64,000 bases of DNA from Sediminibacterium sp. TEGAF015 (GCF_025997995.1 NZ_AP026683.1:124501-188500), one strand, 5' to 3'; positions 17,358 to 27,314 are shown, counted from the stretch's first letter. Notes: generated from the sequence alone by a model not told the origin. Made by a program: numbers and translations.

Positions 17358-19083
17358 TTTTAGCGGGATTATATATTTTATCTGCTTTCTGAATAAGCAA
17401 GCTTAATTCATTCTGTAAAGTGTTCTGAGGATTACACGAAGCATTGGCTAAAGAAATCAATTCATTATATGAATATGCTTTCAGAAATTTAGATTTACGC
17501 AATAGGCCTGCAAAAGCAGCAATAGTGATTGTTCTTCTACTGGCAGAATCTATCAACTGTATGGGAATGTATTCATTATTTAATTGCCATGTTTGTACTT
17601 GTACAGATGGATTGATAACAGACTCGTATGTTAAATGAATTTTGGCAAATTCCTGATTGCTTGAATGGGAAACGGGTTCTATTTCGAATAGAGCAAGTGA
17701 AACATGTCCACTCCCAATTTCACCACCGAGCAATGTTGCTGAACTATCTGAAACAGCATCTTTTTTATTATCAAACCCAATTAATCTATATGCATTTACA
17801 ACCTCTTTATTAAATGCAATATTTAGTGTGGTATTCTTTGCAACAGAAAAAAGCGTAGTAGTAAATTCTCTGACCAATACTTTTTCAGCTTCACCTATCT
17901 GATCAATATAGGCAAAATTTCCGTTTCCTTTTTTGGAAAGGGTTTCCAGCTTACTGTCTTTATAGTTGCCCATTCCTACCCCCAAACAGGTTAAACTGAT
18001 TCCATATTCCCTGTAGCTTGCAATGAGGTCTTCTAATTCTTTTTCAGTTCTTTGTCCTATATTGAAATCTCCATCAGTTGCTAAAATTACACGGTTATTT
18101 CCTCCATTAATAAAACTACCTTTTGCCAGATTGTATGCTACCTTGATGGCGTTTTCACCGGGCGTATCGCCATTGGCACTTAATGAATCAATCACTTCAT
18201 TAATAATCTTTTTTTCAGCACCACTGGTTGGATATAATTCAATAGCTACGTTTCCTCCATAGGTTACTATGCTGATAGTATCAATATTTCTAAGATTGGC
18301 TGTAAGTATTTTAAATGCTGATTGTATTAATGGTAGCCGATTAGGATGGTCCATTGAACCGGAAACATCTATCAAAAAAACAAGATTACTCGGTGGAATT
18401 TTGTCCAGATTTAACCGCGGAGCGAAGGCTTTGGTTAAAAGCAGTTTATTATTATTGTTCCATGGACAATCTGTAATCAGCGATTCCAATGTGAACAATG
18501 AGCTTGTATTTTTATTGGGGTAATCAAAAGAAAAATAATTCAGCATTTCTTCTGTTCTTATGGCGTCAAGTGGAACACTCATTTCATTGGAAATAAACCT
18601 CCTGATATTACTGTAAGCAGCCTTATCAATATTTAATGAGAAGCCTGTCTGAGGATATTGGATGGTTTTAATAAAGCCGTTTTCTATAAGCCCACTGTAA
18701 CTTTCTCCCATACTTGCAAATTGTATGGTCTCTGCTGGTTTTAAATCTGTAATAACAGAAGCAAGATTCTTTTGATAAAGTCTGGCTGTGCTGGGCAGCA
18801 TTTCAAGTGTAATCTGTTGAAATATATTGGTATGAATGTGTAAGCTGGTTGTTTCATAACCCTGCAGGGATAAAAATATGCTGTCTTCTGATTTGGTTAA
18901 TGGGATACCAAAGTCTCCGTCTTTACCACTGTAAAAAGGGATTAATCCCCTTGATTTTACTTGAATGGAAACACCTTCAAGTTTTCTTCCTCTTCGGTCT
19001 TTTATTTGCCCCCTTAAATAATACTGTGCATAGCTATCTGTAGTGAAAAGTAGTAATAGTAGTATGGGAAATACCTGTTTCAT
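17335..19083 (-). CDS. VWA-domain protein with carboxypeptidase-regulatory-like N-terminus (YfbK-like)
   Basis: A 582-residue exported protein. After a signal peptide (residues 1-19) comes a carboxypeptidase-D-regulatory-like domain (about 22-90: LRGQIKDRRGRKLEGVSIQV). Then a von Willebrand A N-terminal segment (about 140-200), a VWA domain with the metal-ion motif FLIDVSGSMD near residue 235, and a C-terminal DUF3520-like part. The layout matches the YfbK group, whose role is unsettled; VWA domains usually mediate metal-dependent protein contacts. It is likely at the cell envelope. The gene follows hpt in the same direction after 44 bases. Confidence 0.85.
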   Translation of the reverse strand: MKQVFPILLLLLFTTDSYAQYYLRGQIKDRRGRKLEGVSIQVKSRGLIPFYSGKDGDFGIPLTKSEDSIFLSLQGYETTSLHIHTNIFQQITLEMLPSTARLYQKNLASVITDLKPAETIQFASMGESYSGLIENGFIKTIQYPQTGFSLNIDKAAYSNIRRFISNEMSVPLDAIRTEEMLNYFSFDYPNKNTSSLFTLESLITDCPWNNNNKLLLTKAFAPRLNLDKIPPSNLVFLIDVSGSMDHPNRLPLIQSAFKILTANLRNIDTISIVTYGGNVAIELYPTSGAEKKIINEVIDSLSANGDTPGENAIKVAYNLAKGSFINGGNNRVILATDGDFNIGQRTEKELEDLIASYREYGISLTCLGVGMGNYKDSKLETLSKKGNGNFAYIDQIGEAEKVLVREFTTTLFSVAKNTTLNIAFNKEVVNAYRLIGFDNKKDAVSDSSATLLGGEIGSGHVSLALFEIEPVSHSSNQEFAKIHLTYESVINPSVQVQTWQLNNEYIPIQLIDSASRRTITIAAFAGLLRKSKFLKAYSYNELISLANASCNPQNTLQNELSLLIQKADKIYNPAKRKKSRKE

Positions 19084-19127
19084 TTCCTACAAATTAAGCA
19101 ATCCTGCTGATGCCAGCCTGTAAGATA

Positions 19128-19670
19128 TTATTGGCTTTCTTTCAGCTGATAAATTTCTTTGAGGTTTCTTCCAAATCCATCATAGTCAAGCCCATATCCT
19201 AAAACAAATCGGTTGGGAATACTAAAACAGCAGTAATCAATCTGCACAGGGTAGACGGTTGCATCCGGTTTATGCAATAATACAGCCATTTTTACGGAAG
19301 CAGGTTGCTGATGATATAACTGGGGAATAAACTCGTGCATGGTTTTACCTGTATCAATAATATCTTCTAGCAAAATCAGGTGACGATCTCTGATATCTGT
19401 ATCCAGACCTATAGCAGTAATGACATTGCCGGTAGATTTAGTTCCTTTATAGGAAGCTAGTTTTATAAAACAAATTTCGGCTTCAATCGTAATTTGTTTG
19501 AACAAATCTGCTGCAAACATGAATGACCCGTTAAGTACACCAATAAACAAAGGTTTTTTGCCATCATAATCCTTGCTGATTTGCTTCCCCAATTCACTAA
19601 CTTTTTCCTGAATTAAAGATTCTGCTAAATAGGGCTCAAATTTTTTGTTGAAAAGCTGAATATCAGACAT
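19128..19670 (-). CDS. hpt: Hypoxanthine phosphoribosyltransferase
   Basis: This purine-salvage enzyme converts hypoxanthine or guanine and PRPP to IMP or GMP in the cytoplasm. The 180-residue length is normal. The PRPP-binding loop LLEDIIDTGKTM is at about residues 96-107, and the hood end FVLGYGLDYDGFGRNL is typical of Hpt. It starts 2 bases after the glucosaminidase gene ends, so the two are cotranscribed. Confidence 0.94.
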   Translation of the reverse strand: MSDIQLFNKKFEPYLAESLIQEKVSELGKQISKDYDGKKPLFIGVLNGSFMFAADLFKQITIEAEICFIKLASYKGTKSTGNVITAIGLDTDIRDRHLILLEDIIDTGKTMHEFIPQLYHQQPASVKMAVLLHKPDATVYPVQIDYCCFSIPNRFVLGYGLDYDGFGRNLKEIYQLKESQ

Positions 19671-19672
19671 GG

Positions 19673-20746
19673 TTATTTTCTGTTTGGAGTTGACTTACTG
19701 GTAAGGGGCATTTTTAGAAAAACCTTTGTGCCCGGAACCGGGATAGCAGTTTTATTTAAATGGTTATTGTACTGCAATATATTTTCCAGTCTAACCCCGT
19801 TTAATTGAGCTATTTCAAATAGCGATTCTCCCGCTTGGGCAATATGAAATTCCTGTTCTCCTTTTTTGGGCTTCTTCTCCAAATAAATTAACTGATCTTC
19901 TGAAATAATATCCGTTGTTTCTTCCAATTCGTTGTATTGTAGAATTTTTGCCAATGATATATTATGCTGGTTGGCTATAGCAAGTAAAGACCTTCCTGCT
20001 TTAACAACAATAACATTGGTATTATTGATTGTGAAAACAGATTCCGGGAAATTGTAATTTCTGTATTTGGCTTTTGTACTGCTTTGTTTTTGCTCAGCAG
20101 GAATAAATGTTTCAGAAGAAGGTTCATTGTCTGTTTCCTGTACCTGTGTTTTGGTAATTGTTTCTTTTTTTGAAGCTTCGGATTGTGCTGTAACAACCTC
20201 TGTATTATTTTCAAAAGATTTTGGATTATTCATTCTGGCCAATGCAATGGTATTATACTGGTCCAGCTGATAGTCTTTTACTACTTTCAATAATTTCTGA
20301 GCGTATGTAGGAGCAGTGGCATAGCCAGCTTTCTTTAATCCCTTTGCCCAGCCTTCAGTATCCGTTGGACTTAGTTTAAAAAGGAATTGATAATGAGCTC
20401 TTGTTCTTAAAAAATCGGAGTGGTCTTTGAAAGAAGAAATAGGATTATCGTATACCCTGAAACATTCTCCCCTTGCATCGTCGTCGTGATAGGTTTTTGC
20501 ACCAGTCCATTCCGCTTTACATTTAATTCCGAAATGATTGTTGGATCTTTTCACCAGGTCACTTTCACCAGATTGTGATTCCAATACTGCCTGTGCCAAA
20601 GTAATGGCAGCCGGCACACCAGAGCGAATCATTTCTTCGATGGCAATTTCCTTGTATTGTTCTATATAGGCGATGGTTTTGCTATTCTGTGCATGTACCT
20701 GCACAAAACATACAAATCCGATCAGACTAAAAAACCATTTCATCAT
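19673..20746 (-). CDS. Secreted glucosaminidase with two LysM domains
   Basis: A peptidoglycan hydrolase of 357 residues. The signal peptide (residues 1-19) ends near VQVHA. The glucosaminidase domain (about 25-170) shows GVPAAITLAQAVLESQSGES, whose glutamate is the likely catalytic acid, then NNHFGIKC, as in FlgJ-type enzymes. After a serine/threonine-rich linker two LysM modules follow (about 246-292 and 300-345: VVKAGRSLLAIANQHNISLA and IAQAGESLFEIAQLNGVRLE), which bind peptidoglycan. It overlaps the upstream O-methyltransferase gene by 20 bases. Confidence 0.9.
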   Translation of the reverse strand: MMKWFFSLIGFVCFVQVHAQNSKTIAYIEQYKEIAIEEMIRSGVPAAITLAQAVLESQSGESDLVKRSNNHFGIKCKAEWTGAKTYHDDDARGECFRVYDNPISSFKDHSDFLRTRAHYQFLFKLSPTDTEGWAKGLKKAGYATAPTYAQKLLKVVKDYQLDQYNTIALARMNNPKSFENNTEVVTAQSEASKKETITKTQVQETDNEPSSETFIPAEQKQSSTKAKYRNYNFPESVFTINNTNVIVVKAGRSLLAIANQHNISLAKILQYNELEETTDIISEDQLIYLEKKPKKGEQEFHIAQAGESLFEIAQLNGVRLENILQYNNHLNKTAIPVPGTKVFLKMPLTSKSTPNRK

Positions 20747-21386
20747 TTTTTTTCTTTTTTATGATGCTAATCCCATCTCTTACGGAAAGCATCACTTGTT
20801 CTGTTCTGGAATCATTCTGAACATGCTCATTGAATGCATGAATGGCTTTTGCGTTTTTGCCTTTCAACGGCTCTTCCAGCACTTGTCCATGAAACAAGAC
20901 ATTGTCTGCTATAATGAACCCGTTTTCAGATAAAACCGGTAACACCATTTCGTAATAATCAATGTAACTTGTTTTATCGGCATCAATAAATACCAGATCC
21001 CAAGTAAAGGGCAAACCAGGTATGATTTCCCTTGCATTTCCGACGTGCAAAGTTATCTGCTTATTTGCATTAAATTTCTTAAAATTTTCAGCTGCTGTAT
21101 ATGCATCATCCGGCCTCAGTTCAATGGTATGAATCATACCGTCTTCGGGTAAGCCTCTTTGAAGACAAAGCGCACTATATCCGGTAAATGTGCCTATTTC
21201 CAGTACATATCTTGGCTGAATCATTGCACATACCATAGTTAAGAGCTGGCCCTGAACCGCACCACTTAGCATATGAGATAAGGGATGCTGGGCAATAGTT
21301 TGCTCACTAATCTCCCTTAAAGTTGCTGATTCAGGAGTAGTAAACCTGGCCGTGTAGGCTTCAACTAGGGGGTTTATCAATTCCAT
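20727..21386 (-). CDS. O-methyltransferase, class I SAM-dependent (COMT-like)
   Basis: A 219-residue cytoplasmic methyltransferase of the caffeoyl-CoA/catechol O-methyltransferase-like family. The SAM-binding motif LEIGTFTGYSALCL lies at about residues 61-74, the acidic loop MIHTIELRP follows, and LVFIDADKTSYIDYYE near 131 holds the metal-binding aspartates typical of the family. The substrate is unknown. It begins 6 bases after the symporter gene and overlaps the glucosaminidase gene, so it sits inside one leftward operon. Confidence 0.88.
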   Translation of the reverse strand: MELINPLVEAYTARFTTPESATLREISEQTIAQHPLSHMLSGAVQGQLLTMVCAMIQPRYVLEIGTFTGYSALCLQRGLPEDGMIHTIELRPDDAYTAAENFKKFNANKQITLHVGNAREIIPGLPFTWDLVFIDADKTSYIDYYEMVLPVLSENGFIIADNVLFHGQVLEEPLKGKNAKAIHAFNEHVQNDSRTEQVMLSVRDGISIIKKKKNDEMVF

Positions 21387-21392
21387 TTCGGA

Positions 21393-22841
21393 TTATTTAT
21401 CTCCTTTTTTGGAAATCAGTAACAGGCCTATAAAAGTTAATGCACCGTTGATAATCAGCAGTTCTAATCCTACTTCATAGGAACCCAATAAGTTTTTCTG
21501 AAACTTATCCAATAGGAAACAAATGATTGGTGCAGCTACACAAACATAGGGCACCCATTTGTCGTTGACCATTCTTTTTGTAATAATGCCAAATGTGAAC
21601 AAGCCCAATAAAGGTCCGTAGGTATAGGCTGCAATTTTTAGCAATAAACCAATCATGCTTGGATCATTCACCCATTTGAAAATCAAAACAAAAACAAGGA
21701 ATATAGCTGCAAAAGTTAAATGCACTCTTTGTCTAATTTTTTTCTGAGCTGCTTCATCTAAATCGGCTCTTCGCTGAATGCCAATTATATCAATACAAAA
21801 AGTTGATGTTAAAGCGGTGATTGCTCCATCGGCACTGGGAAATAAAGCTGATATCAGTGCAATGATAAATATAACTGAAACAATCGGAGGCATATGTTCC
21901 ATTGCAAGTATGGGAAATATTTTATCACCTGTTGCATCAATATTCAACCGTTCTGCATATAGGTACAATAGGCCACCCAGGAATAGAAAAATTACAATAA
22001 CTGTTGCCAGTGTAATGGCCATTGACATCACATTTTTTTGTGAGTCTTTAAGGGTTTTAACCGAAATGTTTTTTTGCATCATTTCCTGATCCATACCAGT
22101 CATTGTTACTGTTATGAATGCACCTGCAATTATTTGTTTTAAAAAGTAAAATTTACTATTTGGGTCGGTTACAAAAATAGTGGAGTAACCTCTGTCGTTC
22201 ATTGCCTGAAGGCTTTCTCCAAAGCCCATATTCAGTTGATTCAGAATATAGAATACACAAATTACCAGTCCGGCAAGCATACAGGTGGTTTGAAGCGTAT
22301 CAGTGTAAACAATGGTTTTTACTCCCCCTTCGTAGGTATAGAGTAAAATCATAATGAGGATGATTAATGTGGTTGCCCAGAATGGAACATGAAAGCTATT
22401 TAAAATGGCTTCCTGTAAAATATTTACTACCAGGTAAAGTCTTGCTGTTGCTCCAAGTGTTCTTGATAATATAAAAAAAGAAGATCCTGTTTTATAAGCA
22501 TTGAATCCCATTCTGGAACTCAAGTAATGATAGATGGAGGTTAGATTCAATCGATAATATAAGGGGAGTAATATATACGCAATCATTGTATAGCCAATCA
22601 GATATCCCAATGTAATCTGTATGTACGCAAATGATTCTTTAGCCACAGCCCCCGGTACACTCACAAAAGTTACGCCGCTTAAAGAGGTTCCTACCATTCC
22701 GAATGCTACCAGCATCCAGTTACTATTCTTATTTCCAATAAAAAATGAATGGTTATCGCTGTTTTTTCCAGTATACCAAGCTACAGCCAGTAAAATCAGA
22801 AAATACCCTATTACAAAGGAAAAAAGCAATAATGGAGACAT
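21393..22841 (-). CDS. Sodium:solute symporter (SSS family)
   Basis: A 482-residue inner-membrane transporter with about 13 hydrophobic spans, matching the SSS (SLC5-like) family. Near residue 50 the sequence GMVGTSLSGVTFVSVPGA is typical of the first transmembrane spans with sodium-site residues, and TGMDQEMMQKNISVK near 242 matches the usual intracellular loop. Substrate specificity (sugar, amino acid, carboxylate) cannot be inferred. It is the first gene of a leftward run continuing through O-methyltransferase, glucosaminidase and hpt. Confidence 0.92.
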   Translation of the reverse strand: MSPLLLFSFVIGYFLILLAVAWYTGKNSDNHSFFIGNKNSNWMLVAFGMVGTSLSGVTFVSVPGAVAKESFAYIQITLGYLIGYTMIAYILLPLYYRLNLTSIYHYLSSRMGFNAYKTGSSFFILSRTLGATARLYLVVNILQEAILNSFHVPFWATTLIILIMILLYTYEGGVKTIVYTDTLQTTCMLAGLVICVFYILNQLNMGFGESLQAMNDRGYSTIFVTDPNSKFYFLKQIIAGAFITVTMTGMDQEMMQKNISVKTLKDSQKNVMSMAITLATVIVIFLFLGGLLYLYAERLNIDATGDKIFPILAMEHMPPIVSVIFIIALISALFPSADGAITALTSTFCIDIIGIQRRADLDEAAQKKIRQRVHLTFAAIFLVFVLIFKWVNDPSMIGLLLKIAAYTYGPLLGLFTFGIITKRMVNDKWVPYVCVAAPIICFLLDKFQKNLLGSYEVGLELLIINGALTFIGLLLISKKGDK

Positions 22842-22918
22842 GGCAATTCGTTTGGTTTAAAGAATTTTGTAAAGTAGTAAAAATAATTAAGGTATTTTGT
22901 CTGTCCTAATTGTATACA

Positions 22919-23458
22919 ATGAAAATTAAAAATATTGCAGTGTTCTGCGGGTCTAAGTCTGGAAACAATCCCCGATTTTTAGAAGAAACGATGATTCTTG
23001 GAAAATTAATGGCTGAAAAAGGAATCCGATTGGTTTACGGTGGCGGAAATAAAGGCTTAATGGGAGCTGTAGCCGATGCCGTTATGGAGGGGAATGGAGA
23101 AGTAACCGGTGTGATTCCGGAAGTTTTATTGGAGTGGGAGCATGAACACAAAGGGATTACCGATTTGCGCGTTGTGGGAGATATGCATAGTAGAAAAAAA
23201 ATGCTATATGAGCTTTGTGATGCTGCTATCATTTTGCCGGGTGGTAATGGCACACTGGATGAACTCTTTGAAATGCTTACCTGGAACACGCTGAAGATTC
23301 ATAATAAAAAAATTGTTTTACTCAATATGAATGGTTATTACAATCATTTGATTGCACATATTGACACAATGCATCAGCAAGGCTTCCTTTATGAAGATTG
23401 GAAGCAACGATTACTTGTTGCTACAACTGCAGCAGAAGCTATTTCTTTTTTGAGTTAA
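22919..23458 (+). CDS. LOG family protein (Rossman-fold nucleotide hydrolase)
   Basis: A 179-residue protein of the TIGR00730/LONELY GUY family, which hydrolyses nucleoside 5'-monophosphates to the base and ribose phosphate. The motif PGGNGTLDE near residue 103 is the signature PGGxGTxxE; LVYGGGNKGLMG near 36 is the second. The start is taken as the ATG at 22919 rather than an upstream TTG at 22910. In plants such enzymes activate cytokinins; in most bacteria the role is housekeeping. It is divergent from the symporter gene and its end overlaps the convergent outer-membrane-like gene by 20 bases. Confidence 0.9.
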   Translation: MKIKNIAVFCGSKSGNNPRFLEETMILGKLMAEKGIRLVYGGGNKGLMGAVADAVMEGNGEVTGVIPEVLLEWEHEHKGITDLRVVGDMHSRKKMLYELCDAAIILPGGNGTLDELFEMLTWNTLKIHNKKIVLLNMNGYYNHLIAHIDTMHQQGFLYEDWKQRLLVATTAAEAISFLS

Positions 23459-24044
23459 GATAAAAACCTAAACCACCTCTGAATATGGGTTGAGGGTCTC
23501 CGGCAATACCATCTCTGTATGGAGAGTTAACAGCCTGGTTTAAATCGATCATGATAGTAAAATAAGACAACTGTCTGCCAATTTCTCTGCTTCCATAACC
23601 AATACCCGCAAGCATACTGGGCGCCTGTAATTGCAATCTGGTTGTTTGTCCGCTGACCGGATCGGTTCTGGAAGAGCTTATCCAGTTATATTCGGGCTGG
23701 ATTTGTAAATGCAAAAAAGAAACTGGCCAAAATCTTAAAAATGCGCCACCTCCATAGTTGAAATTTTTGTATTTGTAAGAATTGAACACAGAAGCATTTT
23801 GTGAGGCATAATTAAAATTCATAGCTACACCCACATCTACCCAATTGTTCAGACTGTAACCAATGGTTGGGTTTACTCCCACATTAAAAAAACGATTAGA
23901 TATACCCAGATTTAAGCTGGAGCCGATAAATATTCTGCTACGATCAAATCCAACAGGACCTTCTGCTTCTCTGTTATCCATTTGTGCAAACCCGGATAAA
24001 CTGATTCCCATTACTATTGCGATAATCAAAACACACTTATTCAT
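23439..24044 (-). CDS. Probable outer-membrane beta-barrel protein, unknown role
   Basis: A 201-residue exported protein: signal peptide residues 1-20, then alternating short strands rich in aromatic and glycine residues, such as FIGSSLNLGISNRFFNVGVN, FNYGGGAFLRFWPVSFLHLQ and the C-terminal FRGGLGFYLNSKKK. This pattern suggests a small eight-stranded barrel, and IQPEYNW is a typical strand. No specific family is recognised. It is convergent with the LOG gene (20-base overlap) and follows the GlcD-like gene by 23 bases in the same direction, so it may be cotranscribed with it. Confidence 0.7.
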   Translation of the reverse strand: MNKCVLIIAIVMGISLSGFAQMDNREAEGPVGFDRSRIFIGSSLNLGISNRFFNVGVNPTIGYSLNNWVDVGVAMNFNYASQNASVFNSYKYKNFNYGGGAFLRFWPVSFLHLQIQPEYNWISSSRTDPVSGQTTRLQLQAPSMLAGIGYGSREIGRQLSYFTIMIDLNQAVNSPYRDGIAGDPQPIFRGGLGFYLNSKKK

Positions 24045-24067
24045 AGCTGAACTTTTGGTAAAAATAA

Positions 24068-25480
24068 TTAATCCCTGCTGTCGAATATTTTTCCTGCATT
24101 TAAAATATTGTTAGGATCAAATGCCTTTTTTATATCTCTCATCAATTGAATGGCTGATTGGCTGAAAACAGTGGCCATATAAGGTTTCTGAATTAATCCG
24201 ATTCCGTGTTCTGCACTGATGGTTCCTCCCAGTTCTTTTACAATGGCAAATAAAGATTGTAAAATAGCAGTCATTTCAGGATTCCCATGGCTGTTTTTTA
24301 TGGTTGGATGATTGATTCGTATATGCAAATTCCCATCTCCGGCATGACCGTAGCAAACTACTTTGCATCCGTGTTTTGCACCTAACTCTTTTACGCTTTT
24401 TATGAGGGTTGGTAATTCCGCGCGCGGAACTACTGTATCTTCTTCAATTGTATAGCCCTCCAGCTTTACTGCTTCGGCAGCTTTTCTTCTCAATTGCCAT
24501 AAAGCAGCTTTTTGCTGAGCATCGTCTGCAAAAAGAATATCTCCTGCATCAAAAGTTGTCATCAACTCTGCAATGGCTTCCATTTCCTGCATCAACACAT
24601 CCATATTATTGCCATCTACTTCAATAATGAGATGGCCTTCCATTTCATCTGTAACTGGTACAACATTGCTGTCAACCATTTTGCTTACAATCTGCAAGGC
24701 ATTAATTTCAATTAACTCCAAAGCACTGGGCGTAAAACCAGCTCTAAAAATGGCACTAACAGCTGCTCCTGCCTTTTCAAGCGAGGCAAATGGTACCAGC
24801 ATGAGTAAATCATATTTTGGAAGCGGTATTAGTTTCAATACAATTTTAGTAACAATTGCCAAAGTCCCTTCACTGCCAACAATTAGTTGTGTTAAGTTAT
24901 ATCCGGTAGCATTTTTTAAAACATTTGCCCCTGTCCACATTATTTCGCCCGTTGGCAATACAATTTCGAGATTGAGCACATAATCTTTTACAACACCATA
25001 TTTTACTGCTTTGGGTCCGCCACTGTTTTCTGCAATATTTCCTCCAATAAAGCAACTCCCTTTGCTGCTTGGGTCGGGGGGGTAGAACAGTCCTTTTTCT
25101 TTAACTGCATCCTGCAACACTTCGGTAATAACACCAGGTTCTGTGATTACCTGAAGATTACGCTCATCTATAGAGAGTATTTTATTCAGTTTTTCAGTAG
25201 ATAGTAAAACTCCACCCAGATGGGGTAATGCGCCGCCACTTAAACCTGTACCTGCACCTCTGGGGGTCACAGGGATGTTGTGTTCGTTACAGAGTTTCAT
25301 GATGGCAGCTATTTCAGCTGCATTTGCCGGTTTGATTACAACCTCCGGAATGTATACCAGTTTCTCTGTTTCATCATGGCTGTATTCCAGTAAACTGGCT
25401 TCATCTATCAAAACCTGTTCCTGTCCTACAATTTCCTGAAACGTCTTTAAAATGGCGTTGGTAATCTTTCCTTGCTGCAT
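24068..25480 (-). CDS. FAD-linked oxidase, GlcD/D-lactate dehydrogenase-like
   Basis: A 470-residue flavoprotein of the vanillyl-alcohol oxidase/PCMH group related to glycolate oxidase subunit GlcD and D-2-hydroxyacid dehydrogenases. The FAD-binding site reads PRGAGTGLSGGALPHLGG near residue 75 and PPDPSSKGSCFIGGNIAENS near 136. The C-terminal substrate domain ends YGHAGDGNLHIRINHP and SAEHGIGLIQKPY, which match the metal- and acid-binding region. It likely oxidises glycolate or D-lactate; the partner subunits GlcE and GlcF are not adjacent, so it may act alone. Confidence 0.9.
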   Translation of the reverse strand: MQQGKITNAILKTFQEIVGQEQVLIDEASLLEYSHDETEKLVYIPEVVIKPANAAEIAAIMKLCNEHNIPVTPRGAGTGLSGGALPHLGGVLLSTEKLNKILSIDERNLQVITEPGVITEVLQDAVKEKGLFYPPDPSSKGSCFIGGNIAENSGGPKAVKYGVVKDYVLNLEIVLPTGEIMWTGANVLKNATGYNLTQLIVGSEGTLAIVTKIVLKLIPLPKYDLLMLVPFASLEKAGAAVSAIFRAGFTPSALELIEINALQIVSKMVDSNVVPVTDEMEGHLIIEVDGNNMDVLMQEMEAIAELMTTFDAGDILFADDAQQKAALWQLRRKAAEAVKLEGYTIEEDTVVPRAELPTLIKSVKELGAKHGCKVVCYGHAGDGNLHIRINHPTIKNSHGNPEMTAILQSLFAIVKELGGTISAEHGIGLIQKPYMATVFSQSAIQLMRDIKKAFDPNNILNAGKIFDSRD

Positions 25481-25575
25481 GGATCCTGAATTAAATTTTT
25501 GGTAAAATTAAGGTTGAGGGGGCTAAAGTTTGTGTAAAACATACACAAATAATGCAATCAAATAATTAAACAATG

Positions 25576-25583
25576 TACTTTTG
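25576..25583 (+). promoter_or_regulatory. Probable pckA promoter -7 element
   Basis: TACTTTTG matches TAnnTTTG exactly, 25 bases before the preferred pckA start codon. No convincing -33 TTTG is present at the usual distance. Confidence 0.55.
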
Positions 25584-25608
25584 TATACTAACTAACGATT
25601 GTTTGCTT

Positions 25609-27213
25609 ATGTCATTACCTACTTTAACATTAGATTTTTCAAAAATGTCAGCATTAGGTTTACAGAATGAAAACGGGGTTCACTATCAATTGTCTCCTGA
25701 AGCCTTAGTAGAACAGGCATTATTAAAAGGACAAGGTGTTTTGAACAACACTGGTGCGCTTTGTATCAAAACCGGAGAATTTACTGGCAGAAGTCCACAA
25801 GACAAGTTTATTGTAAAAGATGCTATCACAGCGGATACAGTTCATTGGAATAACTTTAATATTCCTATTGATGAGAAATATTTTCATCAATTAAAGGCTA
25901 AAGTGCTTGACTATCTTGGACAACAGGAAGAGGTTTGGGTTAGAGACGCGTATGCCTGTGCAGATGCCAATTACAGATTGAATATCCGTGTAATTAATGA
26001 AAATCCATGGAGTAACTTGTTTGCCTATAATATGTTCCTAAGACCAACAGAAGAAGAGTTGGTGAACTTTGAACCAGAGTGGCATATTATTCAGGCTCCG
26101 GGCTTTAAGGCAGACCCTTTGGTTGATGGTACCCGACAACACAATTTTGCTATTGTTTCCTTTACATATAAAACCATCTTGATTGGGGGAACAGGCTATA
26201 CGGGCGAAATGAAAAAAGGGATATTCACTATCCTGAATTATATTTTACCACAGCAAAGAAATGTACTAAGCATGCACTGCAGTGCCAATATGGGTAAAGA
26301 GGGAGATGTGGCTGTTTTCTTTGGATTAAGTGGTACTGGAAAGACTACATTAAGTGCAGACCCTAACAGAAAATTAATTGGAGATGATGAACATGGCTGG
26401 ACCAATAACAGTGTATTCAATTTTGAAGGTGGATGCTATGCAAAAACCATTGATTTAAGTGAGGAAAAAGAACCTGAAATTTTCCATGCAATCCGTCCGG
26501 GTGCATTGGTAGAAAATATTGGATTCATTAATGGAACCAATGAAATTGATTTTGCTTATAAAGGCATTACTGAAAATACAAGAGTAAGCTATCCGTTGCA
26601 TTTTATTTCCAATGCACAAGAACCCAGTATTGGCGGTTTACCTAAGAATTTGTTCTTCCTGACTTGTGATGCATATGGTGTTTTACCTCCTATCAGCAAA
26701 TTGAGCCCTGGTCAGGCAATGTATCAGTTCATCAGCGGATATACGGCAAAGGTAGCCGGAACAGAAGCAGGTGTTACTGAACCTAAATCTACTTTCAGTG
26801 CTTGCTTTGGGGCACCATTCCTTCCATTGCATCCCGGAAAATATGCGGAAATGCTAGGAGCTAAAATGAAGGAACATCAGGTGAATGTGTGGATGATTAA
26901 TACCGGATGGAGCGGTGGATCATACGGAACGGGAAGTCGTATGAAACTAAGCTATACGAGAGCAATGATTACTGCTGCATTAAACGGTAGTTTGGATAAT
27001 GTACAATATGAAAAACATCCTGTATTCGGAATGATGATGCCTTCGAGTTGTGAAGGAGTACCAAGTGAAATATTAAATCCGAAGTTGACCTGGAAAGATG
27101 CGGCGGCCTATGATGCTACTGCTAAAAATCTTGCCCAGCAATTTGTAAAGAATTTTGAAAAATATGCAGCCGGTGTTTCGGCAGAGATTCTGGCGGCTGC
27201 CCCAATCGTTTAA
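25609..27213 (+). CDS. pckA: Phosphoenolpyruvate carboxykinase (ATP)
   Basis: This enzyme converts oxaloacetate and ATP to phosphoenolpyruvate, the entry to gluconeogenesis. From the ATG at 25609 the protein has 534 residues; a TTG-free extension back to 25573 would start inside the promoter and is rejected. The kinase-1a loop GLSGTGKTTLSADP is near residue 237, followed by LIGDDEHGW, the metal-binding kinase-2 region; FTGRSPQDKFIV near 50 binds oxaloacetate. A strong terminator follows, so the gene is monocistronic. Confidence 0.96.
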   Translation: MSLPTLTLDFSKMSALGLQNENGVHYQLSPEALVEQALLKGQGVLNNTGALCIKTGEFTGRSPQDKFIVKDAITADTVHWNNFNIPIDEKYFHQLKAKVLDYLGQQEEVWVRDAYACADANYRLNIRVINENPWSNLFAYNMFLRPTEEELVNFEPEWHIIQAPGFKADPLVDGTRQHNFAIVSFTYKTILIGGTGYTGEMKKGIFTILNYILPQQRNVLSMHCSANMGKEGDVAVFFGLSGTGKTTLSADPNRKLIGDDEHGWTNNSVFNFEGGCYAKTIDLSEEKEPEIFHAIRPGALVENIGFINGTNEIDFAYKGITENTRVSYPLHFISNAQEPSIGGLPKNLFFLTCDAYGVLPPISKLSPGQAMYQFISGYTAKVAGTEAGVTEPKSTFSACFGAPFLPLHPGKYAEMLGAKMKEHQVNVWMINTGWSGGSYGTGSRMKLSYTRAMITAALNGSLDNVQYEKHPVFGMMMPSSCEGVPSEILNPKLTWKDAAAYDATAKNLAQQFVKNFEKYAAGVSAEILAAAPIV

Positions 27214-27252
27214 CTATTGATTGCTGAAGTTTTTCGATTGTTTGCCTTAAGC

Positions 27253-27279
27253 GCCCCGAGTTTTACTCGGGGCTTTTTA
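27253..27279 (+). terminator. Rho-independent terminator after pckA
   Basis: GCCCCGAG (27253-27260) and CTCGGGGC (27266-27273) form a perfect 8-pair GC-rich stem with a five-base loop, then TTTTT. Confidence 0.92.
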
Positions 27280-27314
27280 TTTAAAAGATGTATAAGATAA
27301 GCAGATAAAGAAAA

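Noticed and set aside
25573..25608. An upstream start for pckA
   Set aside because: It overlaps the TACTTTTG promoter element and adds residues not typical of the enzyme; the ATG at 25609 is preferred.
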